From Azolla caroliniana (taxonomy: Eukaryota > Polypodiophyta), in contig JBHGNT010000005.1 of NCBI GenBank assembly GCA_043228905.1, positions 9,424,001 through 9,488,000 on the forward strand: a stretch of 64,000 nucleotides of DNA. Direction: 5' to 3'. Shown here in pieces: positions 33,419-44,805 of this stretch. The notes below the pieces were generated by a model, which searched no databases, was not told where the DNA came from, and saw only the letters and a program-made list of their open reading frames with translations. A program made the translations under genes and the position numbers. Each line of letters opens with the position of its first letter. Within the stretch, counting starts at the first letter, position 1.

Positions 33419-34237
33419 GAGAAATGCCGGGTGAAGATGCATATGATGGGGAAGATCAAGGCGAAATGCCACATCATTGATCTTACCAGATATCACATAT
33501 GGGCCAAAACGTTGATAATCCAATTTGCAGCAAGGTTGGGTTGTTTTAATGCGACCTTGTAAAAGCCATACTCGATCTCCCACTTGAAACATAGTCGATG
33601 ACGGTCGGCAACCTTCTTTTGAGTGTTTTGAGCATCGCATAAATGGTGTAAAAGGATATCTTGGACTTCTTGGAGTCGAGTGAGCCGATCTTCAGCAACT
33701 GGGTTTGTCGGGAGTTCAGGATGTTCAAGCATAGTCCAACGAGGATGGTACCCAATGTTTGCGAAAAATGGGGAATATCCAGTAAAAGAATGTTCTGAGT
33801 TGTTGTAAGCAAATTCCTCCAAATGTAATAGATCAACCCAATCATCTTGGTGATAGTTGACAAAACAACGAAGATATTGTTCTACAGTTTGGTTGGTGCA
33901 CTCACACTATCCGTTAGTTTCTGGATGGTAGCCGGAAAAGAGTTCCCAATAAGTATGTAAGAGTTTGAACATGTGCCGCCAAAATTTTGAGATGAACTGG
34001 GGACCCCAATCACTGATAATATCATCAGGAAGACCATGATGCCAAAACACCTCTCGCATGAGTAACTCGGTTGTCCCATGGCTCGTAATGGCCTTTGTGC
34101 AGGGAAGAAAATGTGCCATCTTGGTAAAATGATCGACTACCGTGAGAATAGAATCAAAAACCTTGGAAGGTGGTAGATCCGTAATGAAGTCCAATGAAAT
34201 AGATTTCCATGGACTCTCAGGAATAGGCATTGGCTGT
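33419..34237 (-). pseudogene. G2 integrase, catalytic core and C-terminal part
   Basis: 33907-34230 holds SPWKSISLDFITDLPPSK, VVDHFTKMAHFLP and IISDWGPQFISKFW (Asp kept, Arg to Trp), then SGYHPETNG. Next come 33493-33822 (EEFAYNNSEHSFTGYSPFFA) and 33377-33640 (FQVGDRVWLLQGRIKTTQPC, VAFRLDLPHHMHLHPAF). The pieces are in different frames. The chromodomain seen in G5 after HPVF is deleted here. Confidence 0.85.
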
Positions 34238-34675
34238 TGTTACCGATTAGGAACACGGTTTGTGGTCAGTCCTTCGACCTATACCTCCAAGTGATTATGG
34301 AACAACGAATGGGGCGTCTATGCGTAATGTGTAGGGGAATGTTCCCCGTAACCTATCAGCGTATAAGGGAGACGACTACAATCGACTCCTTAGCAATGGT
34401 TACACTCATGTTCTTACACGCTCAGGTATTCCAGACACACAGTAGAGTAGCCGTAGCTATACATAGACTTTCAGAGAAGATAGAATTCTATTACAATACG
34501 CTTCTTTACATTCCCAAAATACATGCTCCCTCTATAAGAGGTTTTCTGCCCTTTATATACGCAGGGTCTATTTAGCCGTTCACGCTTCCTGCGCGAACCG
34601 TTACATGCGTTATGATCTTATATTATTTCTTATTCCTACGCTCTTGTCCGTCGGTTACTATTCTGGCGGACAACA
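34238..34675 (-). repeat. G3 3' LTR
   Basis: 438 bp, TGTTACCGATTAGG to GGCGGACAACA. A minus-strand TATA box (GTATATAAAGGG) lies at about 34549-34560. Confidence 0.95.
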
Positions 34676-34722
34676 CCTGGCACGCCTGTGGGACAGTGCC
34701 CTGGCACGTCGGATCCATCACG

Positions 34723-35445
34723 TTAATCTTCTTCCAAAATGGCCCGGATGTTTGGCTCTGCTACGGTGTCTGCGTCCGGAGGTGACGTAGGGCCTGTAGG
34801 TGCATCGTGGTGTGGCTCCCCTGTTTGGTCGGAATGGTTTCTCCCGGTGTCACAATGGTCGTGTGTGGGTGGTCCGGGTATGGTGGGCTCTTCTTGACCT
34901 AGTGGGTTGGGCTCCGCTGGCGTCATGCTTGCGGTTGGCCGCGGCTCTGTCTCAATCGTTACTTCCTCCGTGGTGTCAGCCGTCTTTGTACGTTCCGAGG
35001 AGTGGGGCTGCGATTCTGCCTGGCCCACATCGTTCTCCGTGTGGTCGGACGATAGCGTGGGCTCCTGCGGATGGAGCTCCTCTTGGGCAACGGTTTCGCT
35101 GTCTGGTACTGTGGGGGACTCCGCTCGCCGGTCTGCGTTGTTCACCGTCGTTGTAATTTCTGGTGATCTGGCCTGAGGTTCCTCTTCTTCGAATGTGCCC
35201 GGAATTCGTGTCGCGCTGGATTCCTCATTTGTTCGCGTGTTGCCGGCTTGTGTGATTTGATGAAATAGCTCCTCTTGGCTTTCACCAAAATCATCTAAGA
35301 GCTGCGCGAGTTCTTCGGAATGTTGGTCCGCTAGCGCATGATAGTCTTGCGCTAGGTCCTCGCGTACGACCTCAATGCTCTCATCATTTAGTTTATAGAA
35401 ACCTCGGCCGTCTTTTCACCGGTTCTCCTAGTCCGCACGATACGC
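34723..35445 (-). pseudogene. G3 ORF3, C-terminal part (left of G4)
   Basis: The reading continues directly from the right-hand part across the G4 insertion. Residues YRAD, a stop, ENR, a stop, then KDGRGFYKLNDESIEVVRED line up with G1 ORF3 LRADAENRQREGDDCYMLTK. A helical stretch follows (HALADQHSEELAQLLDDFGE), then an acidic Pro/Thr/Glu-rich tail that opens with VNNADRRAESPTVPDSETVA and ends EPNIRAILEED at 34723. The stop lies about 47 bp before the 3' LTR. The two stops near 35410 and 35425 show decay before or after the G4 insertion. Confidence 0.75.
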
Positions 35446-36149
35446 TGTCGTAGTGTATTCCACACACTACGTGAAAACCATAAAATAATATATCCGATTT
35501 TAGATACATATAACTAGATAAATAATATATCAAAAGAATTTATCACGTGCATAGGGCAAGATTCAAACCATGCACCTCCACATAGATAAACCCCAACTTT
35601 ACCATTGTAATAACTTATCTTTAGCGTTATAAATATAGATTTAATAAGTATAAGACCTTTATTTACACATACCTTTATAAAAAGGTAAAAATCATGTATT
35701 CTTTAGAGTGTGAATATTTTATTTACACGTGACATTAAAAGTGACTCATGCACATCTAGCGTGCATGAGCCCTATATTTAGGAAATGACAAAGCATCACA
35801 TGCACATTTAGTGTGCATGGACACTTTAGGTGAAAAAGCATGAAGCCATGCTTAGCCTCTTCCATCTTTATATAAGGAGGAGAGAAATATGTATAGGGTT
35901 GTTGATTAATATACAAGGATTGATCAATCTAATATATTCGTGGGATTCACGAATTTTGCCATCTAATTGCTCTTATAGTCTAAATATTGTTTTAATTACA
36001 CTAAACTCGTGGAATTCACGAGATTGCTATCTTACTTCTCTTTCCACTATTCATAACTAGCCTTAAGTTGTATTCCTCTTCCTCCTAGTCAAAAACCTCG
36101 GCGGTTCCCACCCGACTCACGCAACGATCCGGAGCCGAAGGGCACGACA
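35446..36149 (+). repeat. G4 5' LTR
   Basis: 704 bp, TGTCGTAGTGTATTC to AAGGGCACGACA. The start folds on itself (GTAGTGT ... ACACTAC). A TATA box (TTTATATAAGG) lies at about 35868-35878. Two palindromic CATGCAC...GTGCATG units precede it. Confidence 0.95.
35747..35819 (+). promoter_or_regulatory. Two palindromic CATGCA (RY-like) units upstream of the G4 TATA box
   Basis: CATGCACATCTAGCGTGCATG-type palindromes lie at 35747-35767 and 35799-35819, each with 7-bp perfect arms and 52 bp apart. CATGCA is the core of RY elements read by plant B3 factors. The 3' LTR has the same pair (about 42090-42162). A regulatory role is inferred. Confidence 0.5.
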
Positions 36150-36189
36150 CAGTTGGTGAACCCGACGTGAAAAACCGGGTGGCAAGGAG

Positions 36190-38231
36190 ATGGAAAATCA
36201 ACCGGAGGCTAGCAACATGATGATGATGTTCGAGCGCATGCTACAAGAACAACGCGCGATGTCGGAGATAGCGGCATCAGTGGAGCGGCTCGTGCAACGA
36301 AACGGGCAATTCAACGGGAAAGACGTGTCGCGGTATCTTCGGGACTACAAGCGGAGATGCTACGGTGCGGAATATCGGAAGGACTGCAAGTGACGTCCTT
36401 CAACCGGGTGGCGACCGACGGGCTTCAAGCAAGCATCCATGGGCTACGACAACAAAATCCGACATGGGAGGCGTTTGAAGAAGAGCTAAAGAGGACGTTC
36501 GCCATCGAGGATTCCTCCAAGGCGACGCGAAGGGGATTCGAAGATTGGGTGGAGACGCCGGACAAGGGATTGAAGGTCGTTGATGTGTTTTCGGCATTCG
36601 AAAGCCGGTTCGGGAGGTTGTCCGCGAGAGATCAAGCTATCCTCGTACCGGACAAGGTAATCATGTTCTTGCGAGCCGTGGACGTCCGGGACCGGAAAGA
36701 TCTCGGAGTGCTCTTGGAGGACACGACCACGGAGAGCGGCCTCACCGAAACATGGGAAAACGTGCGGGATATCGTCGCGCGATACACGAAGAGGGGGCAA
36801 TGGCTTGCCAACGAGGAAAAGAGGGTTTCGGAACCGATTCCGAAACCGAGAACCGGATTGGAAGACCATCAACCAAGGGCTCGGCAGACTACAACCGAGA
36901 AGGGAATTGATGCATCTACGGTGGAGCAACTATTGAAGGAGATGAAGAATCTGAAGATCGCGATGGTGAAGAAGTCGGATGACCGCCCCACAAGCTCCAA
37001 GTATACGGACCGACGGTGCATATGGTGTGATAGCGCCGAACACGATCGGAGGGATTGCGACGAGCATAAGGAGGCGCTACGGCGGGATCTCATCTACTAC
37101 GAGGGAAACCGGATTCATTCGATGGACTCTCGGAAGCCACTCCGACCGAACTTCCGGAAAGGCGGCATGAAGAAGGTGCTCGAGGAGGAATTGGCGGCAA
37201 GAAGCAACTATGCGACAACCGCGGGAATATGTGTCGGGGAGTCATCGAGAGCAAAGACGTCTTTTTGGCCGGAAGTTCTAGAAAACACCGAGAAAACCGA
37301 CTCCAACGAGATCCGAAGCACCGCGGAAGGTGTCCGGGAAGCTATGGGATGGGAGTGCCCTGTCGACAAGAATAGCGTATACGCCCTGTGTCAATTGCAT
37401 AAGGTGTATGTGGACGAGAAACGACGACGCACGGAGGATGCGGCCGGGCCATCAAAGATACCGGAAAGTTGGAACTCCGGAGGTAAGGGAAAAGAAAAGG
37501 CGACTCCGGCATTCAAGCTCGCCTCGGACATAGAACAACAAACCGACTTGAAAAGAGTGTTCGAGGAAAGAATCTTGGATAGCCGGGTAGATTTCTCGCT
37601 TCGGGAGCTACTCGGAATAGCAAAGAAGGAGTTCCACGATCTTCTCGTGGATCTCGTGAAGCGAAAAAGACAAAGTACGGAGGAAAATGCTCCAAGGGTG
37701 AATGCGAACACCGTTTTAATGAACGACACTGAAGCGGAGGACGAAATTCCGAACTCCCACTATACAAGGCCACATTGGGCACGCGTGATTACGGAGACTC
37801 CGGTCCGAATCGGCAACATCAAAGAACCCGTGCTAGCATTGATTGATCACGGATCGGAGATCAACTTGATGTCCAAGGAGTTCTACCGGAAGGGGAAGTG
37901 GCCTATTAACACCAACCATGGATGGAAGATTCGGGCGGCCACCAAAGCAACGGAAGATCTATTTGTGGCTTGTCCGGATGTGACGGTGAAGATCGGGGAT
38001 GTCGAGATCGACCAAAATGTCTTCGTGCAAGATGAGGTTTCACATTCCGTCATCCTCGGCCAACCCTTTATCACGGCATCACGGATGGAGACGAAGGTGC
38101 TCGATAGCGGTGCGGCTTTTGCGCGAATTCGGAGCCAAAACAGTGGGAAATCCGTCCAATTCCTAACGGTGCCGGCAAATCACGAAAGGAACAAGAGGGA
38201 ACTCTTGTCCCAAGTGAGAATGGATTTTTAA
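36190..38231 (+). pseudogene. G4 gag-protease (one frameshift)
   Basis: ATG 36190 (MENQPEASNMMMMFERMLQE), 40 bp after the LTR. A single missing base near 36352-36356 (RDYK then AEMLRCGISE) shifts the frame; the second run is open to 38231. Gag helices occupy residues ~20-230. The zinc knuckle CIWCDSAEHDRRDC (about 37018-37059) is followed by RDLIYYEGNRIHSMDSRKPL. The protease is near the end, active site LALIDHGSEINLMS (DHGS), flap/partner ILGQPF. It packages RNA and processes the polyprotein. The knuckle plus 'IYYEGNRIH' block is typical, as far as I recall, of gypsy elements of fungi and seed-free plants. Confidence 0.85.
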
Positions 38232-41200
38232 AGCGGACTGTTGCGGAGTGGGGAAGTGATAGTCCGAGAAGCCCTGATACCCCACACAGGAAGAAAACTC
38301 TCGGAGCAAAACATGTACGAATTGGTCCGAATGGGGCATCTACGTACACGACCGTAACCGGAGGATTGAAGAAAGGATACCGACAAGTGGAGGATAAGTT
38401 GCGGTCGGCATCAATAATAAAAGAAGATGAAGAAATCGTGGGGATAGTCGAAGAAGTGTTCTATGAGAGCACGCTACAACGACTTGAAGAGCTTGCGGAA
38501 GATAAAAGCCAAGGGAACCGGGTAGTCCCGGTGGAATCGGTCGAGATGTACGAGATCATTGCGAAAATGGAGCCGGATACGCTCCGCAAAGAAGAAGCAA
38601 TGGTAAGTACGAAATACAAGACCGTGGAGAAGAAGGTGAAACCGGCCGCGGGACCACTACCCGCTGATAGCGAACAAAAGAGGAAAGAAGTCTCGGGAGA
38701 TCCGACACTTCGGAAGACCGTGGATATCGGACATGCCTTCACGGATGAGACCCGGAAGAAACTTCGGATCGGTGGAGGTGGGTTCCTATTACAAAAAGAA
38801 GAAGAACGGTTTCGCGAGATGTTGGAGCAACACGGCAAAGCGTTTGCATTTACATCAAGGGAGATAGGGTGCGTCGATCCGAGAATAGTGGAGCCGATGG
38901 TGATCTTCACGATTGACCATGTACCGTGGAACCTGAAGCCGATTCCGGTGCCACGAGCGCATATTCCGAAAGTCATTGACTTGCTCAAGGAGAAGGTGGC
39001 GATGGGGATTCTAGAGCCATCAACTGCTCCGTACTCAAATCGATGGTTTACGGTTCCGAAGAAGAATAGGTCACTCCGATTTATCCAAGACTTGCAACCG
39101 GTGAATAAGGTCACGATCCAGAACTCGGGAGTCGGTCCGATAGTGGACGAATTTGCGGAAGCTTTTGCCGGTCGTGCGATATACTCCATCGGAGACCTAT
39201 ACTCGGGGTATGACCAATTCCAACTAGTCGTGGAGAGCTGAGACATCACAACCGTGCGAACACCGATAGGATTAGTCCGAATGTGCACACTACCACAAGG
39301 AGCGACAAACTCGGTTGCTCATATGATGAACGCGATGAACAAGGTGCTTCGAGACTGCATTCCGGAGATAACGATGCCGTTCCTCGATGACATTCCGATG
39401 AAAGGATGCGCGGTAGAAGAAAAAGATGAGACTATGGATGATCGGGGATGCCGAAAGTTCGTGGTCGACCATATTCATGATTGCGAGAAAGTGTTGCGAA
39501 AGCTAGAAGATGTGCACCTAACACTTTCCGGGGAGAAATCGGCATTCGGGCAAGAAGAAATATTGGTGGTTGGACATCTATGTGGGCCCTACGGCCGAAG
39601 ACCGTCACCAACAAAGATCGATGCGATTCAAGCTATGGAGGAAGTATGCAAGTCAACATCCGAAGTCCGAAGGTTTCTCGGTGCATGTGCATTCTATCAC
39701 ATATGGATTCCGCACTATGCACATATAGCGGACCCGCTCTACCACTTGCTGCGGAAAGGTAAGAAATTCGAATGGAAACCGGAACACACCAAAGCCATGA
39801 AGAAATTGAAGAAGACACTTCGGAGGGCGGAAGCACTTAAGAAGCCGAGCTATGACCGACCGATCATAGTAACTGTTGATACAAGTCCAACCGGTATCGG
39901 GTGGGTCATCAATCAAGCCGACTCGGATGGTTCGCGGTATCCGATCCGATTCGGAGCAAAGGTTCTCAACGAAAGGCAACGTGGATATGCACAAGTCAAA
40001 AGAGAACTGTGGGGAGTCGTGTCGGCGATAAAATCGGATCGGGATTATTTGATCGGAGCCGAAGTGGTGATCGAGACGGATTGTCTTCCGATACTCGGGA
40101 TGATGCGGTGTTGTACGATACCGGATGTAGCTATGCTAAGGTGGGTTGCATATGTCAAGTCGCTTAATCCGGAGGTTCGACACATCTCGGGGAAGGAAAA
40201 CGCGGTAGCGGATATGTTATCAAGGGCTCGGTTCGGAGACGACATAACCGAATCGGATAATGAAGAAGTTTCCGAAGACTACTTCGCGTCGGAGCACATA
40301 TGCCGAGTGAACGTAATCCGAGAATTCCGGGAAGAAGAATACGAGGGAGAAAGTTTGATGATCGGAAAGATGTTACAAGAGGCCGAGGACTCGACAAACG
40401 ATAAAGGAAGGAGAGCCGAGATCCGAAGGAAGAAGAGGCAAGTCCAAAAGTTCTTCTTGGAAAACGGATTAATATGGAGGGCGCCGAAAAGACCGGATGG
40501 TATACCACTTCGAGTAGTCGGGACAAAAGAGCAACAAGACCGGATAATGTCCGAGTTTCACGAATCCGATTGGGCTGGACACCGAGGAACATGGGCAACA
40601 TTTGTGAAGATCAAGCAAAAATATTGGTGGAAGAAAATGTACAAAGATGTCGCGGAGTTCACGGAAAGCTGCGAGAAATGTCAAATCTACTCCGGGGTTC
40701 GACATCGAGATGAGTTACATCCGACATTCTCACCGACAATCAACTTCAAGTGGATGGTTGACATAGTGGCCATGCGGACCGGGATCGGACAAAAGAAATA
40801 CTTGGTATTAGCTCGGGAAGATCTCACGAATCAAGTAGAAGGTCGAGCGCTTCAGAGGAAAACGTGTTCCGCGGTATGCCAATTTCTTTTGGAGGAAGTA
40901 TTTTGTAGGTACGGGTGCGTAGGACAAGTGATTGCGGACCGGGGAGAATTCGACTCGGACAAAGCTAGGGGATTCTTCGCCAAACACGGAGTTCGGTTAT
41001 CGCTGACAATGGCATACAATCCGGAGGCCAACGGGAAAATCGAACGAGGACATAGTCCGATCGTGAAAGCACTTGCAAAGGCATGCGATGGAAAGGTGAA
41101 GGACTGGCCGCAGATGCTTCCGTATGCACTATGGTTACATGCCGACAGAACTCATGACCGGACAAGCACCGGTAATGCCGACGGAAAACGCGATCGCAAC

Positions 41201-41831
41201 ATGGACAGTGCTACCGTGGAAGCAAGAGATGAGCCGGGAAGAACTACTAGCAGTCCGGATACGACAACTAGAGGGGAGACCGGCAGACATAGCAGAAGCA
41301 ATACGCCGACAACAAGAAGCACGATTAAGGAACAAAAGCTGGTTCGACACAAAGCACCGACTACGACCGAGGAGGATTGAAGAAGGAGACTGGGTGATCG
41401 TCTATGACAGTAGTTTGGACCATCAACATACGACGATGCGGAAATTCGCGAAAAGGTGGTTCGGGCCATACGAGGTTCGGAAAGTCTTCGACAACGGAAC
41501 GTACCGACTGTCCGAGTTGGATGGAACAATACTACGAGTGCCTATAGCCGGGAAGCGGGTGAAGATTTTCAAGAAGCGGACTGACGACAAACCCTATGTG
41601 ATCCAAGCCAAGGCCGACAACGAGGAGCAATCGGACGAAGACCACGGTGATGCGGGAAGCGAAGAAAGTGAATTACAACTCATAGTCGACATAAGGGGAG
41701 AATCGGAGGAAGCTTTGGATGAAGACGGATATGGGGAATCGAGAACTTCGGCACATACCGGAGGATGTGCGGGTTCGGAGGGGGCGAGTGTCGTAGTGTA
41801 TTCCACACACTACGTGAAAACCATAAAATAA
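38232..41831 (+). pseudogene. G4 pol: RT, RNase H, integrase
   Basis: The frame shifts near 38335; the run to 39241 includes the RT start (LKEKVAMGILEPSTAPYSNR, RFIQDLQPVNKVTIQNSGVG). A TGA at 39239-39241 replaces an Arg codon before DITTVRTPIG. 39254-41380 contains MCTLPQGATNS, catalytic FLDDIPMKG, RNase H (VTVDTSPTGIGWV, ETDCLPILGMM) and the integrase zinc domain (HESDWAGHRGTW, CEKCQIYSG). The core has VIADRGEFDSD and NPEANGKIERGH. About 34 bp are lost near 41130. 41124-41831 then encodes the C-terminal domain (RNKSWFDTKHRLRPRRIEEG, KRWFGPYEVRKVFDNGTYRL) and an acidic tail that runs 14 codons into the 3' LTR. Confidence 0.88.
41776..41788 (+). promoter_or_regulatory. G4 polypurine tract
   Basis: CGGAGGGGGCGAG lies directly before the 3' LTR start and inside the end of the pol frame. 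Confidence 0.8.
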
Positions 41832-42492
41832 TATATCCGATTTTAGATACATATAACTAGATAAATAATATATCAAAAGAATTTATCACGTGCATAGGGC
41901 AAGATTTGAACCATGCACCTCCACATAGATAAACCCCAACTTTACCATTGTAATAACTTATCTTTAGTGTTACAAATATAAATTTAATACGTATAAGACC
42001 TTTATTTACACATACCTTTATAAAAAGGTAAAAATCATGTATTCTTTAGAGTGTGAATATTTTATTTACACGTGACATTAAAAGTGACTCATGCACATCT
42101 AGCGTGCATGAGCCCTATATTTAGGAAATGACAAAGCATCACATGCACATTTAGTGTGCATGGACACTTTAGGTGAAAAAGCATGAAGCCATGCTTAGCC
42201 TCTTCCATCTTTATATAAGGAGGAGAGAAATATGTATAGGGTTGTTGATTAATATACAAGGATTGATCAATCTAATATATTCATGGGATTCACGAATTTT
42301 GCCATCTAATTGCTCTTATAATCTAAATATTGTTTTAATTACACTAAACTCATGGGATTCACGAGATTGCTATCTTACTTCTCTTTCCACTATTCATAAC
42401 TAGCCTTAAGTTGTATTCCTCTTCCTCCTAGTCAAAAACCTCGGCGGTTCCCACCCGACTCACGCAACGATCCGGAGCCGAAGGGCACGACA
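41789..42492 (+). repeat. G4 3' LTR
   Basis: 704 bp, about ten base differences from the 5' LTR, mostly transitions. Confidence 0.95.
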
Positions 42493-44743
42493 ACGCGTGC
42501 AATTCGGTTGCTTGGGTTGCCCACGCCATCCATCCTTTGTCCAACGACGTTTTCAATTGTGCTGTGAACCTCTCTCGATTTGTTTGGAGAAGGATACGCA
42601 CGTTGTCTGTGATGGCCTGGCAACGGTTGCGTGTGTCCTCCATCGACTTCTGGAGGTTTGCAATTTCTTGTTGCCTAACCGCCACCGCTTCTTCGTACGC
42701 GGTCTTCAGGCCTGCCCACAGCTGGGATTCCTTTGCACGTTGTTCTTCTAATTTCCCCATTTCATTGTTTAGGTGGATTTCGAGCTGATGCCTTCTTTCC
42801 TATTCGACCACCAGCTACTAGTCGAACCATACCTTCTTTTTCTCTAATAAGGCCCGGAGTCCCGCGATTGCCGCCTCCGATTTCTTTGCTTCATCCCGTA
42901 ATTGGGTGTTTTCGTCTTTTGTCTAGATGTGCTGAGCTACCTCCGTATCGAGTTTCTCTTCAAGTGTTTTTACTGCGTTCCGGCCGTTAGCCCGGATCTC
43001 CTTTTCTCTATCTGAGGATTGGCGCAATTCAGCTCGAATGCGGTCAATTTCTGATTCCGCTAGTTGCACGACCCTTTTCGCTTTTGAGGCGATGGCGGTC
43101 TGAACCTCAATTTCTTCCTTCAAAGCGTCGATGGCGTGGTTTGGTGGCGGAGTTGCGTGTTGCGCCGTAGTCGCGTCAGCTTCAGCCTCTGCGATGCGTT
43201 CGTTGGCTTTTTGCAGCTCGGCTTGGGTCATTTTCACCTTCTTCTAGACATTCTTATTTTTAATGGCCATCTCCTTGGCGCCCGTGCTGACCTTTGCCAG
43301 TTCCCTATGGACTTCGACTAGGGCCGCGTTTAATGGGGGTAGCTCCATCCCCACTCGGCGTACCCCGACGTTCCTCTGTCTGCCGACCCTGGCTAGCCGG
43401 TCCTCATCGTTGCTCTCCGCCGTTTGTGTTAGGGCGTGCTTGATCATCTGGCGCTCCGCGTGGTCCTCGGCCATTTGTTGGGAGGCTTTTATCTGTTGTG
43501 TTGCCAGGAATTCTATGAGCTCAAAAGAGGTTCCGAACTGTAAGAGGGCACTGAACTCATGGGCCATATCCGGGATATCTGGATATGCCAAAACCTCGCT
43601 TTCCGCCGTCAATACGGCTTTCCCTCGTTGGGACTGGGTCGTAATGATTGGTTGTGGCTCCCGAATGATTTCGAAGGTGGTATTGGGATCCGTAGCTGCA
43701 GAGCCATCGCCTTCGCTCGTTGTCTCTTCCGCCGTGGGGACGTCTTTGACTAATCCCCACCCATCTTTCCTGTCCAATCTACACCGTTTCGGTCTGGGGC
43801 TATCCTGCCGTGTTTCGGTGTTTGGCTCTAGGGCTGCTTCCACGGAACGTGCTGGCTGTTCCTCCTGCGTTGTCTGTGTGTTTGGCTGAGCGGGTTGGGG
43901 TTCCTCTTCCCACTTTGGGGCCGCTAACTCCGCTAACCTGCGCTTCACGGATCGGGGCGGGGGCGTGGGTCGGCTGAGCTGTGGTGCCGGCAGGCCTCAG
44001 GGTGGGAATAGTATCATAAGGTATTGTTGTATGATTGGCCTGAGCTTTTTGCCTGCTTGATACGCATGCAAGCCTCACCTTAACGCTGGCCCTGTGATGA
44101 CCCCCCAATCGACCGCACGCCCTTCAAAGGTATCGATAATGATGCCCGCCTTCTGCTTGGGCATCCCATATGCGTTGACATGTACGCAACCGACCTCTAA
44201 CAGGAACTTGGCAACTTCATGGAAGAAGGGATCCAGGATCTGCTTCGTCCTATAGGCCTTGGCAGAGGAGGAATATGGCCCGAAATATCGCTGTAGCGCC
44301 TCTGCAAGAGGGATTTCGAAATGCCTTTCGCCTAGCAATGACAGGTCCAACTTTTTCCGGATGGAAGAGTTGGTGACTGTTGTGTCGATGTTAAGCTTCC
44401 TGGCGATGTCCATGGAATCCGGGTGTGGGGGTGCCTCTGCAACCCGGATGTACCCATCCAGGTGTTTCTCCATGAGCCATCGGCGTAAGGCAGTAGAGAT
44501 GAAGATCGGCATCGCCAGAGTAGGTTTGTGGGAAGGAGATTGGTGGTTGCGGTGGGCTAGAGCTCTGTGATAGGATGGAGGAGAAGGTGAGGGGGAGGAG
44601 TGATGGGAGCGTTGATAGTTAGAAGGTGGGTTTCTGTTTTGTGCAGAAGATCTTCTATTTCCTTCTTTTTGTGGCTTAGGGTTCATTGGGCGGTGATCCA
44701 TCGTGGTGCCGCGTGTTCTTGAACTAGGAGTCTGTGCATGCAT
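42493..44743 (-). pseudogene. G3 ORF3, N-terminal and coiled-coil part (right of G4)
   Basis: Function unknown. The frame starts at ATG 44743 or at an internal Met near 44512 (MPIFISTALRRWLMEKHLDG). The N-domain (VAEAPPHPDSMDIARKLNID; LQRYFGPYSSSAKAYRT; DTFEGRAVDWGVI) aligns with G1 ORF3. A stop or shift follows at 44075. 43244-43948 is a Pro/Glu-rich linker then helices (RQMIKHALTQTAESNDEDRL). 42923-43237 and 42493-42760 are coiled coil (TQAELQKANERIAEAEADAT; EEQRAKESQLWAGLKTAYEE). The part ends GWMAWATQATELHA at the G4 insertion, matching the G1 WDKWAKHTAELQ text. With 34723-35445 the protein would be roughly 900 residues. No hydrophobic membrane span is seen. Confidence 0.75.
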
Positions 44744-44774
44744 TTAGTCCTTTTAATAGTCGCTATCTTCTCTT

Positions 44775-44805
<31 letters not shown>

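Larger units (their letters stand above)
35446..42492 (+). mobile_element. G4: young gypsy element of a separate branch, nested in G3 ORF3
   Basis: LTRs 35446-36149 and 41789-42492 are both 704 bp with about ten differences. The adjacent bases ACGC (35442-35445 and 42493-42496) form a 4-bp duplication. It carries gag-protease, RT-RNase H and integrase on the plus strand. It shares little with the other gypsy elements: RT box FLDDIPMKG, zinc knuckle CIWCDSAEHDRRDC, no chromodomain, Arg/Glu-rich GC-rich codons. After the 5' LTR comes CAGTTGGTGAACCCGACGTG (primer region). Damage is light: a lost base in gag, a shift before RT, one CGA-to-TGA stop in RT and a small deletion after the integrase core. 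Confidence 0.95.

Noticed and set aside
32827-33480. LINE endonuclease frame taken to 33480 as one protein
   Set aside because: The homologous endonuclease text stops at GFTFQ (33388); the rest is LTR and antisense integrase of G2.
34800-35156. Plus-strand gene of 118 codons
   Set aside because: Antisense to the acidic tail of G3 ORF3; low-complexity composition explains the open frame.
35830-36060. Small plus-strand gene repeated at 42173-42403
   Set aside because: Both frames lie in the two LTRs of G4 and have no coding signature.
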